A stretch of DNA of 7,376 bases from Chloroflexota bacterium (GCA_021801545.1 JAJYXX010000055.1:1-7376), one strand, 5' to 3'; shown: positions 1-5,903, counted from the first letter of the stretch. The notes: generated by a model from the letters alone, not told the origin. Numbers and translations: made by a program.

Positions 1-631
1 CGACGATCACCGGGCGATCGAGCAGGTCGCCGGCCAGCCGGCGGATGTCGTCGGAGAAGGTGGCGCTGAAGAGCAGGTTCTGCCGGCGCGCCGGCAGGAG
101 GGCGAGGATCCGCCGGATGTCGGGCAGAAAGCCCATGTCGAGCATCCGGTCCGCTTCGTCGAGGACGAGGACCTCGACCTGGCCGAGGGCGACCGATCGG
201 GCGCCGACGTGATCGAGCAGGCGGCCCGGGGTGGCGACGAGGATCTCGACGCCGGCCCGCAGCTCCTTCGTCTGGGGGTCGATCGGGACGCCGCCGTAGA
301 CGAGGGCCGAGCGGAGCGGGACGTGCCGTCCGTACGCCTTGACGCTCTCGGCGACCTGCATCGCGAGCTCGCGGGTCGGGGTGAGGATGAGCGCCCGGAC
401 CGGATGGCGGGCCGGCGAGAAGCTCGTGTTCGCCTGGTGACGAAGCCGTTCGAGGATCGGCAGGACGAAGGCTGCGGTCTTGCCGGTGCCGGTCTGGGCG
501 GCGGCGAGGACGTCGCGTCCGGCCAGCACGTGGGGGATCGCCTCGGCCTGGATCGGGGTCGGTTCGGTGTAGCCCTCGTCGGCGACGGCCTTGAGAATGT
601 CGGCCGAGAGGCCGAGTTGGTCGAAGGTCAA
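1..631 (-). CDS. DEAD-box ATP-dependent RNA helicase (RhlE/DeaD-like), N-terminal part, cut by the left edge
   Basis: The first 210 residues of an ATP-dependent RNA helicase, which unwinds or remodels RNA duplexes. The motifs of RecA-like domain 1 appear in order: Q motif (about residues 3-33, with F3 and the PTPIQ stretch at 24-28), Walker A AQTGTGKT at 45-52 (K51), PTREL at 85-89, GG at 113-114, TPGR at 134-137, DEAD at 158-161 and SAT at 189-191. The frame is open to base 2, so RecA domain 2 lies outside the window. The start is TTG at 631-629, because AGGAG (642-638) sits six bases upstream and the Q motif begins at once; no ATG fits. The gene follows the GIY-YIG/GreA fusion by 95 bases on the same strand. 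A 6-bp hairpin (650-665) lies just upstream of the ribosome binding site. The RhlE versus DeaD/CshA class cannot be settled without the C-terminus. Confidence 0.95.
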   Translation of the reverse strand, partial: MTFDQLGLSADILKAVADEGYTEPTPIQAEAIPHVLAGRDVLAAAQTGTGKTAAFVLPILERLRHQANTSFSPARHPVRALILTPTRELAMQVAESVKAYGRHVPLRSALVYGGVPIDPQTKELRAGVEILVATPGRLLDHVGARSVALGQVEVLVLDEADRMLDMGFLPDIRRILALLPARRQNLLFSATFSDDIRRLAGDLLDRPVIV

Positions 632-649
632 ACGGTGCTCCTGGAATCC

Positions 650-665
650 GCGACCGTCGGGTCGC
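650..665 (-). promoter_or_regulatory. Small hairpin in the helicase leader
   Basis: GCGACC and GGTCGC form a perfect 6-bp stem around a 4-base loop. It ends eight bases upstream of the AGGAG ribosome binding site of the helicase gene. A candidate -10 (TATGCT on the minus strand, 681-676) lies just upstream, with no convincing -35. If transcription starts near 669, the hairpin would be at the very 5' end of the leader. A stabilising or autoregulatory role is speculative. Confidence 0.3.
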
Positions 666-726
666 AGCTGGGCGCAGCATAGTCGAAACCTCGGCCCGGC
701 CCATGCGACGGGGCGAGGGCGGGCGG

Positions 727-2004
727 TCAGCGGACCTCGACGACCCGGAAGTGCCGTTCGCCGGAGGGGGTCCTGACGACGACGTCGTCGCCCGCGCGTC
801 GTCCCATGAGCGCCCGCCCGAGCGGCGAGACGTACGAGACCCGGCCCGCCGCCGGGTTCGCCTCGCTCGAGCCGACGATCGAGTACTCGAGCGTGTCACT
901 GGCCGTCTCGAGGACGACGGTCGAACCGACGATCACCTCGTGGACCGTCGCCTCGTCGACGACGTGCGCGGTCCGGAGGATCGCCTCGATCGCCTGGATG
1001 CGGCCCTCGATGAACGACTGCTCGCGGCGGGCTGCCTCGTAGTCGGCGTTCTCGCGCAGGTCGCCGAGTTCGCGGGCGGCCTTGATCCGGGCGACGATCG
1101 CCGGGCGCTGGACGTCGCGCAGCTCGGCGAGCTCGGCCTCGAGCCGCTCCAGCCCGGCGGGGGAAAGATACGTCGGGGCGGGCTTCGGGGGCTCCTCCGT
1201 GGCCGCGGCGCTCCGCGCCCGGCGTGCCGGCTGACCGACGATCGCGCTGCCGGTGTCCGCGGCGTGCCGGGCCGTGGCCTGCCGGGTCGAGGCACGCGAC
1301 GGTGCCGCGGCCGAGCGCTCTGGCGACCCCGCCCGTCCGGCGGTACGGCTCGGGGCAGCCCGCTGCGCAGGTGCAGTCGCCGGCGCCACGGAGCGTCGGA
1401 CGGCGGTCGGAGCACGCTCCTCGGCCGCCAGCAGCGACCCGGTGATGCCGTGGTGCTTGCGCATGCCGATGGCCGATTCGAGGTTCGCGAACGGGAGGAC
1501 GACCGACGCGTCGTGGAGGGCCGTCAGCTCGGCTGGCGGAACCGATTCGGCGAACGTGGCGAGTAGCGCGTCCTCGTACTCTTCGACCGCGCCGGTCTCC
1601 GCCCACCAGACGCGTGCCTGGTCGAGACCGCGGAGCGTCTTCAGCCAGTGCCCGCCCGAATGGGGACGCCGCGAGCCGAGTTCGGTCGCGTAGAGCGCCC
1701 CGGCCCGCGGTCCGAGCGCCTTCGTCGTCGTGCCGATGTAGAGGACGGTCTGAGAGGGTAGCCAGAAGGCCGCCAGGCGGCGCGCCAGCTGCCGGCCGTC
1801 GGGTCGCTTGCCATCGAGACGGAGCGTCGGCACGCGCTCGATCCACCGCCCGCAGATCGAGGCGTCGACCGGTGCATGGGCGAGCGGTTCGGCGAATTCG
1901 ACGACGAACAGGCCCGGCCGCCGGCTGCGGACCTGGGCCCCCCAGCGAACGGGTCCGTCCGCGAGCAGACCGACGGTCTTCAGCAGTTCGGCAGCACCGG
2001 GCAC
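727..2004 (-). CDS. Fusion of a GIY-YIG-like nuclease domain with a GreA/GreB transcript-cleavage factor
   Basis: A 425-residue two-domain protein. Residues about 20-185 resemble a GIY-YIG nuclease fold: GLF (31-33) in place of GIY, then after an insertion YIG (89-91), R100 in the following helix, a GHW motif (118-120), a Glu cluster (E141, E142, E144) where the metal-binding Glu is expected, and N174 in a PFANLE motif. Residues about 193-278 are an Ala/Arg/Ser/Thr/Pro-rich, probably disordered linker. Residues 279-425 are a complete GreA: an N-terminal coiled coil with the tip motif GDLRENADY (314-322; D315 and E318 match the catalytic acidic pair of GreA), then the FKBP-like domain with SPLGRALMG (393-401). 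GreA rescues backtracked RNA polymerase by stimulating transcript cleavage. GTG at 2004 is chosen because AGGAG lies seven bases upstream; an upstream GTG at 2037 has no ribosome binding site. The GreA part is certain, the nuclease assignment probable, and its activity unknown. Confidence 0.88.
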   Translation of the reverse strand: MPGAAELLKTVGLLADGPVRWGAQVRSRRPGLFVVEFAEPLAHAPVDASICGRWIERVPTLRLDGKRPDGRQLARRLAAFWLPSQTVLYIGTTTKALGPRAGALYATELGSRRPHSGGHWLKTLRGLDQARVWWAETGAVEEYEDALLATFAESVPPAELTALHDASVVLPFANLESAIGMRKHHGITGSLLAAEERAPTAVRRSVAPATAPAQRAAPSRTAGRAGSPERSAAAPSRASTRQATARHAADTGSAIVGQPARRARSAAATEEPPKPAPTYLSPAGLERLEAELAELRDVQRPAIVARIKAARELGDLRENADYEAARREQSFIEGRIQAIEAILRTAHVVDEATVHEVIVGSTVVLETASDTLEYSIVGSSEANPAAGRVSYVSPLGRALMGRRAGDDVVVRTPSGERHFRVVEVR

Positions 2005-2060
2005 GCTGGCTCTCCTCGTCGTGTTCGCCGGTCGCACGGAGCGTCCGGTCCGGCGAGAAG

Positions 2061-2088
2061 CTTATGCCGGCTGCGATCGGGGCGTCAG
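2061..2088 (-). promoter_or_regulatory. Candidate sigma70-type promoter for the GIY-YIG/GreA fusion
   Basis: On the minus strand, CTGACG (2088-2083; four of six consensus -35 bases) is followed by a 16-base spacer and CATAAG (2066-2061; four of six -10 bases). The start of transcription would fall near 2053, giving a leader of about 50 bases to the GTG at 2004. This is the most AT-rich spot in the gap, but the assignment is by eye only. Confidence 0.4.
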
Positions 2089-2105
2089 AACCGGCCGGGG
2101 ACGAC

Positions 2106-2134
2106 GCCGGAGCGGGCGCCGGAGCGGGCGCCGG
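2106..2134. repeat. 12-bp tandem repeat, 2.4 copies, directly after the oxidoreductase stop codon
   Basis: The unit GCCGGAGCGGGC occurs twice in tandem and is followed by GCCGG, ending one base before the stop codon of the oxidoreductase gene (2135-2137). The two GGCGCC palindromes inside it (2115-2120 and 2127-2132) can pair as a 6-bp stem with a 6-base loop. It could act as a terminator of the upstream operon, although no T-tract follows. It could also be simple GC-rich slippage. Confidence 0.45.
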
Positions 2135-3073
2135 TCAGGTCGCCAGGCGCGTCCGAACCTCGGCCAGGTGGCTCATCGTCTCGAGGTCGAACGGATCACA
2201 GAAGATCCAGATCGAGTGGCCGACACCGACCTCGACATACGCGCGGAGCGTCTCGGCCACCTCCTCGGCCGTGCCCCCGGCATCGAGGAGGTCCTCGTCG
2301 GGCTGGGGGTGGTGGGCGCGCCGGACCAGTTCGTAGGCGGACTCGGCCGCGGCACGCGACTCGCGGATGACGACGTTCTGGGTCACCGAGCGCTCGATCC
2401 CACGCTCGTCACGGCCGACCGCCGCGCAGTGCTCGCGGAGGACGGCATCGGCCTCGGCGATCACCGCCGGCGTGCCGTACGCGTTCCAGATGTCGGCATG
2501 GCGGGCGACGGTCCGGAGCGTCTTCGTCCGGCCGGAGCCGCCGATCAGGATCGGCAGCCGGGCCTGGAGTGGTCGGGGCGAGGCGAGCGCATCGTCGAAC
2601 GAGTAGAAGCGGCCGGCGTGGTTGAACCGTTCGCCCGCGAGCAGGCGCCGGACGAGGCCGATCGCCTCCTCGAGCCGGTCGAGGCGCTCGCCCATGCTCG
2701 CCCCGAAGTCGAAGCCGAAGGCCTCGTGCTCGCGCCGGAACCAGCCGGCCCCCAGGCCGAGGATCGCCCGGCCGCCGCTGACGTGGTCGAGCGTCGTCAC
2801 GATCTTGGCGGTGAGACCGGGGTTGCGCAGGGTGTTCGCGCCGACGAGCAGGCCGAGCGTCGCCCGTCCCGTCAGCGGCGCGAGCGCGGCGAGGGTCGTC
2901 CAGCCCTCGAATTTCGGGTCGTCCCAGGGGCCTTCGTCGGTCAGCAGGTGGTCGTCGACCCAGATCGAGTCGAACCCGGCCCGTTCGGCCGCCAGGACCG
3001 CGTCGCGCAGGGCGGGCCAGGTCGTCCGATTGAGCCAGAACGCGGCGCCGAAGCGCATCGCTCGATCGGCCAC
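2135..3073 (-). CDS. Luciferase-like (LLM class) F420/flavin-dependent oxidoreductase
   Basis: A 312-residue TIM-barrel enzyme of the bacterial luciferase-like family, expected to be cytosolic and to use coenzyme F420 or FMN for hydride transfer to an unknown substrate. Family features are the opening strand MRFG (6-9), AERAGFDSIWVDDH (29-42), the WDDPKFEGW segment (50-58), LDHVSGGRAILGLGAGW (95-111) and the phosphate-binding IGGSG (177-181) followed by ARHADIWN (190-197). The length is typical. The pattern recalls the F420-dependent group that includes mycobacterial Rv1855c, but this is from memory. The GTG at 3073 begins three bases after the stop of the preceding gene, which suggests translational coupling. 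An ATG at 3058 is equally possible because homologues often begin at MRFG; neither has a strong ribosome binding site. The substrate cannot be inferred from the neighbours. Confidence 0.9.
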   Translation of the reverse strand: MADRAMRFGAAFWLNRTTWPALRDAVLAAERAGFDSIWVDDHLLTDEGPWDDPKFEGWTTLAALAPLTGRATLGLLVGANTLRNPGLTAKIVTTLDHVSGGRAILGLGAGWFRREHEAFGFDFGASMGERLDRLEEAIGLVRRLLAGERFNHAGRFYSFDDALASPRPLQARLPILIGGSGRTKTLRTVARHADIWNAYGTPAVIAEADAVLREHCAAVGRDERGIERSVTQNVVIRESRAAAESAYELVRRAHHPQPDEDLLDAGGTAEEVAETLRAYVEVGVGHSIWIFCDPFDLETMSHLAEVRTRLAT

Positions 3074-3076
3074 CGA

Positions 3077-3349
3077 TCAGTCGCGTTCCGGCGGGCGGAT
3101 CCGGCGGCGGGTCGTCACGTCGACGGATCCGTCGCCCTCCATCGCCGGGTGTTCGACGAGCGCGATCAGCCGGCTGGCCATAAACCGTCCGGTGCGCACG
3201 ACCTGGCCGGTCCGGGTCACCTCGCTCACCTCGACGACACCCCGGGACGTCGTCACCTCGAGCCGGCGGCCGGCCTTCGTGGCCACGATCTCGAATGTCT
3301 GGACACCCTGACCGGTATCGACCACGGCCTCCACCCGATCGCCCTTCAT
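3077..3349 (-). CDS. Small beta-rich protein of unknown function
   Basis: A 90-residue protein that I do not recognise. It alternates short hydrophobic stretches with charged turns (strands around residues 5-11, 16-22, 29-34, 37-44 and 48-53, then a mixed segment ASRLIALVEHP at 58-68), which suggests a small beta-barrel or sandwich. It has no signal peptide, no membrane segment and no cysteine. The C-terminus (about 78-90) is strongly basic. It sits between the prenyltransferase gene (66 bases upstream) and the oxidoreductase (three bases downstream) on the same strand, so it is probably co-transcribed and translationally coupled to the oxidoreductase. The ATG at 3349 gives a natural MKGDRVEA start; a GTG at 3364 in the same frame, with a weak GGA upstream, would add five residues. 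Good GC3 and the tight packing support it as real. Confidence 0.7.
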   Translation of the reverse strand: MKGDRVEAVVDTGQGVQTFEIVATKAGRRLEVTTSRGVVEVSEVTRTGQVVRTGRFMASRLIALVEHPAMEGDGSVDVTTRRRIRPPERD

Positions 3350-3415
3350 GACGCGACGATACACCGTCGTCCAGGCCGGCGGCGACCCCGGTCGCGCGAG
3401 GTGCCACCGGAGGCG

Positions 3416-4321
3416 CTACTGGCCGAATCGGCGAGTCCGCTGCTGGTAGGTCCGGATCGCGCGCAGGAAGTCGATCTCCCGGAAGGCCGGCCAGTACGCG
3501 TCGCAGAAGTAGTACTCGCTGTAGACGCTCTGCCAGGGCAGGAAGCCGGAGAGCCGGACCTCACCGCTCGTGCGGATGATCAGGTCGGGGTCCGAGCTGC
3601 CCCGCGTGTAGAGGTGGGCGGCGAGCGCGTCGGCCGTGATCCGCTCGGGGAGCTCCTCCGCCGTCGCGCCCGTGGCGACGAGCTCGCGGACCGCCGCCCG
3701 GGCCGCCTCGACGAGCTCGTCCCGACCGCTGTAGGCGAGCGCGACCGTGACCTGGAGCGCGCCGTCGATCTGCGAGAGGTTCGTCGACGCCGCGACCGCC
3801 TCGCGGAGCCGGTCGGGGAGCGGATCCCGGCGGCCGATCACCTTGAGCCGGATCGGCACCTTCGTCCGGCGACGCCCCTGGGCCATCGCGGCCAGCGATT
3901 CGGCCGCGACGTCGGCGATCGTGTCGACCTCGTCGGCCGGTCGGGCGAGGTTCTCGAGCGAGAGCGCCCAGAGGGTCACCTCGCGGATGCCGAGCTCGGC
4001 GCACCAGTCGATGAGTTCGAGCGCCTTCTCGGCGCCTCGCCGGTGGCCGACGCCGATGTCGTCGTAGCCCTGGTGGAGGGCCCAGCGCCGGTTGCCGTCC
4101 ATGATCACCGCCACGTGGCCGGGGCGCGGTGCCGCCATCACCTCGCGCCGGAGTCGGCGGGTGTAGACGGCGTAGACCGGACGGAGGAGCAGGTCCGCGA
4201 GACGGGCGCCGAGGGTGTCGAGGCTCGGGGCGATCCGTGACAGCCGGCGGGCGAGCCGGCCCGGGAGGGAGCGGTTGGCCGGGAGCTCGCCGAGCGTCGA
4301 TCGCTTCACGTCCACGTCCAT
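3416..4321 (-). CDS. uppS: Isoprenyl transferase (undecaprenyl diphosphate synthase family, cis-prenyltransferase)
   Basis: A 301-residue cis-prenyltransferase. The family condenses isopentenyl diphosphate with an allylic diphosphate, usually to make the C55 carrier lipid for peptidoglycan. Signature motifs: HVAVIMDGNRRW (69-80, catalytic Asp D75), GHRRGAEK (92-99), the flexible-loop motif ALSLENLARP (119-128), AYSGRDELVEA (196-206) and DLIIRTSGEVRLSGF (246-260), with YSE (267-269) supplying the conserved Glu. The alanine that in E. coli UppS is A69, a position tied to chain length, is kept (A119). The usual Phe and Trp of the FSxENW motif are both Leu (L120, L125). About 68 residues precede the core, including an amphipathic stretch LLLRPVYAVYTRRLRREV (44-61) that may bind the membrane. 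ATG 4321 has GGAG four bases upstream; a GTG at 4333 is the alternative. Chain length of the product is uncertain. Confidence 0.95.
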   Translation of the reverse strand: MDVDVKRSTLGELPANRSLPGRLARRLSRIAPSLDTLGARLADLLLRPVYAVYTRRLRREVMAAPRPGHVAVIMDGNRRWALHQGYDDIGVGHRRGAEKALELIDWCAELGIREVTLWALSLENLARPADEVDTIADVAAESLAAMAQGRRRTKVPIRLKVIGRRDPLPDRLREAVAASTNLSQIDGALQVTVALAYSGRDELVEAARAAVRELVATGATAEELPERITADALAAHLYTRGSSDPDLIIRTSGEVRLSGFLPWQSVYSEYYFCDAYWPAFREIDFLRAIRTYQQRTRRFGQ

Positions 4322-4406
4322 GATGCTCCGCACGACGTTCCGATGGGCGTCCGCGTGACGGCCGGCCGCCGGGCTCGTCCCATCAGCGGACCAGACGGGT
4401 CGTCGC

Positions 4407-5339
4407 TCACGGTGCGGCCGATCCCGGGGCTGGTGGCGCGGGCGATCCCGCAGCCGGGCTCGCCGCCGGGCTGGCTGCCGGCGCTGCGCCGGCAGCGGCG
4501 ATCGCCTCGGCGATCACGTCCGGGGTCGAGACGCCCTTGATGATCCGCGCCGCGCCCGGCCCGACGATCCGCAGCGTCGGGGTGGATTCGATCCCCAGCG
4601 CGCGCCCCGCGGCGGTCTCCGCGGCCACCCCCTCGGCGACCGCCGGATCGTCGAGGCAGGCCGTGAACGCGTCCTTGCCCAGGCCGGCGAACTCCGCCAG
4701 GGCGACCAGCGTGTCGCGCCGGAACGCCCCCTGGTTCTCGCCGCGCTGGGAGGCGAAGAGGAGGTCGTGATAACGCCAGAACTTGCCCTCGCGGCCGGCG
4801 CAGCGAGCGCCGACGGCGGCGTCGACCGACTCCTGGCCGAGGAAGGCGAAGTCGCGGAAGCGGACGCTGGCGGCGCCGGTCGCTGCGTACTCGCGCAGGA
4901 TCGTCGGCTCGATCCCGTGGGTGAAGAGGCCGCAGTACGGGCACTGGAAGTCGGCCCAGATCTCGATCGTGACCGGGGCGCCGGCGACGCCTACGGTCGC
5001 GCCTTCCATGGCGAAGCTCGAGGTCGGGCTCGGCGACACCGACGGCGAGGCGGACGATGGCCTGGCACCTGGGAGCGCCCCGAAGGCGGCGAACGCGGCG
5101 AGCGTGAGGACGGCCCCGACCGCCGCGGCGACGGGATAGCCGAGGGAACGGCTCCACCCGTGACCGCCCGAGGACTCGCCACCGACCGCCCCGGCCTCCT
5201 CCGCCCCGGTCGACTCCTCCGCCCCGACCGGCTCGTCCGGCCCGGCCTCCTCCGCCGAAGCTCCCTCGGTCGGCTGCGCCGCGGGGTCAACCCCGGCGAC
5301 CTCGGATCGGTCCTCGGTCGGAGTCGGATACGGGTCCAT
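4407..5339 (-). CDS. Membrane-anchored DsbA-family thioredoxin-fold protein (CPYC active site)
   Basis: A 310-residue thiol-disulfide oxidoreductase of the DsbA/Thioredoxin_4 type. Order: a cytosolic acidic, Glu/Ala/Gly-rich N-terminus (1-61); one transmembrane helix (about 66-89); an external Ser/Pro linker (90-108); and the thioredoxin fold (about 112-283), with the redox motif CPYC (133-136) in ADFQCPYCG, an inserted helical subdomain (about 170-245), and the cis-proline loop STPT (252-255, P254). Two further cysteines (C180, C228) may form a structural disulfide. The last 30 residues are an Ala/Pro/Ser/Gly tail with SPAA repeats. It probably forms or isomerises disulfides in exported proteins. 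ATG 5339 is preceded by AGGAGG four bases upstream; an upstream in-frame start at 5408 lacks this. No DsbB or VKOR partner is in the window. uppS follows after 85 bases. Confidence 0.92.
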   Translation of the reverse strand: MDPYPTPTEDRSEVAGVDPAAQPTEGASAEEAGPDEPVGAEESTGAEEAGAVGGESSGGHGWSRSLGYPVAAAVGAVLTLAAFAAFGALPGARPSSASPSVSPSPTSSFAMEGATVGVAGAPVTIEIWADFQCPYCGLFTHGIEPTILREYAATGAASVRFRDFAFLGQESVDAAVGARCAGREGKFWRYHDLLFASQRGENQGAFRRDTLVALAEFAGLGKDAFTACLDDPAVAEGVAAETAAGRALGIESTPTLRIVGPGAARIIKGVSTPDVIAEAIAAAGAAPAASPAASPAAGSPAPPAPGSAAP

Positions 5340-5391
5340 CGGTCCTCCTGGCTGGCCGGTCAGGCTCCCGGCAGTGGATCGGCCGCCGCGG

Positions 5392-5439
5392 CCGGCCGCC
5401 GCGATCACTGTCGCACACTCGCGCGATCGCGGCGGCCGG
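5392..5439. repeat. Perfect 15-bp inverted repeat with 18-base spacer, upstream of the DsbA-like gene
   Basis: The left arm CCGGCCGCCGCGATC (5392-5406) and right arm GATCGCGGCGGCCGG (5425-5439) are exact reverse complements around an 18-base spacer. It begins 53 bases upstream of the ATG of the DsbA-like gene. It could be an operator, a leader hairpin or part of the upstream terminator. GC richness lowers the surprise, but 15 uninterrupted pairs in noncoding sequence are unlikely to be an accident. Confidence 0.6.
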
Positions 5440-5487
5440 AGCCCCGCGCCCCCCGCGATTCGCGCGACATGCCGCCGCGGGCATCAA

Positions 5488-5524
5488 TCGGCGAGGCTCA
5501 TCACCTGGGCGGTGATGAGCCTCG
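5488..5524 (-). terminator. Strong 16-bp hairpin, probable factor-independent terminator of the small membrane protein gene
   Basis: GGCGAGGCTCATCACC (5488-5503) and its exact reverse complement (5509-5524) flank a 5-base loop. It lies 58 bases past the stop codon of the leftward membrane-protein gene, and the stretch leading on to the DsbA-like gene follows. On the minus strand it is followed by GATTGATG, which is only weakly T-rich. Terminators without a U-tract are reported for high-GC bacteria, so termination is the likeliest role; the symmetry would allow it to work in both directions. Confidence 0.65.
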
Positions 5525-5536
5525 CCTCGTGGATCA

Positions 5537-5570
5537 CTCGCGGGTCCTGGTTGTCAACGGCCTCGACCCG
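5537..5570. repeat. 8-bp inverted repeat directly after the membrane protein gene
   Basis: CGCGGGTC (5537-5544) and GACCCGCG (5563-5570) pair exactly across an 18-base loop, 12 bases past the stop codon of the membrane protein gene and just before the 16-bp hairpin. The two together look like a tandem 3'-end structure in the leftward transcript. Confidence 0.4.
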
Positions 5571-5581
5571 CGGGCCGGCGA

Positions 5582-5890
5582 TCAGGCTGTCGGCGCCGTG
5601 TACGACCCACCGGTTGCGTAGCGGGCGATCACGTCGACGACGACGCCGACCACCAGGCCACCGATCAGGGCCGGGATGAGCGCCAGGCCCTCCCAGACCG
5701 GCTCGAACGTTCGCCAGTCGACGATGAACTCGCTGGCGAACAGGCCGCCGATCAGGGCAGCGACCGCGACGATGACCCAGTGATAGTTCGTCTTCACGTC
5801 ACCGATGAACTGCGCGGCGACGCCGATGACGAGGGCACCGACGATCAGGAGGACGGCGCCCCAGACGCCCATGTCAATCGCGAACTCCAT
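5582..5890 (-). CDS. Small three-helix integral membrane protein, YeaQ/YmgE (transglycosylase-associated)-like
   Basis: A 102-residue, very hydrophobic protein with three predicted membrane helices (about 8-29, 37-57 and 68-90), repeated small-residue GG pairs (48-49, 77-78), charged loops between them and a short soluble tail. The size, three-helix layout and Gly-rich helices recall the GlsB/YeaQ/YmgE stress-response membrane proteins. The sequence match is loose and the protein is somewhat longer than the usual 80-90 residues, so this is a resemblance, not an assignment. The start ATG at 5890 has GAGAGG five bases upstream. It is likely a single-gene unit: a structured leader lies upstream (5904-5986) and a strong hairpin terminator candidate downstream (5488-5524). 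Its function is unknown; a stress or envelope role is guesswork from the family resemblance. Confidence 0.75.
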   Translation of the reverse strand: MEFAIDMGVWGAVLLIVGALVIGVAAQFIGDVKTNYHWVIVAVAALIGGLFASEFIVDWRTFEPVWEGLALIPALIGGLVVGVVVDVIARYATGGSYTAPTA

Positions 5891-5903
5891 CGCAACCTCT
5901 CAC

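Larger units (their letters stand above)
5340..5581. other. Structured intergenic region without a supported gene
   Basis: These 242 bases separate the small membrane protein from the DsbA-like gene, both leftward. I see no convincing ORF: short open frames here have no ribosome binding site or recognisable content. The region holds three separate perfect inverted repeats (5392-5439, 5488-5524 and 5537-5570), listed individually, plus the AGGAGG ribosome binding site (5344-5349) of the DsbA-like gene. No -35/-10 pair is convincing by eye, so the promoter of the DsbA-like gene is not located. Confidence 0.6.

Noticed and set aside
209..682. Rightward ORF at the left end
   Set aside because: It is antisense to the DEAD-box helicase, whose motifs are unmistakable on the minus strand.
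703..1566. Rightward ORF of 287 codons
   Set aside because: Mirror frame of the GreA fusion gene; low-complexity Arg/Asp-rich product.
1808..4240. Very long rightward open frame (about 810 codons)
   Set aside because: It lies antisense to three recognisable leftward proteins (GreA fusion, oxidoreductase, prenyltransferase). Its product is Arg/Asp/Gly/Val-rich with no family features, the usual mirror frame of high-GC genes.
4474..4496. Perfect 10-bp inverted repeat with 3-base loop
   Set aside because: It lies inside the coding sequence for the Ala-rich end of the DsbA-like protein, where repeated GCC/GCG codons readily make such palindromes. It is 65 bases before the stop codon, so it is not a normal terminator.
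5392..5570. CRISPR array or insertion-sequence ends
   Set aside because: The three inverted repeats differ in sequence, so there are no regular direct repeats with spacers. There is also no transposase or flanking target duplication.
4767..5621. Rightward ORF of 284 codons
   Set aside because: Antisense to the DsbA-like gene, and it spans the inverted-repeat region. The product is Arg/Gly-rich with no domain.
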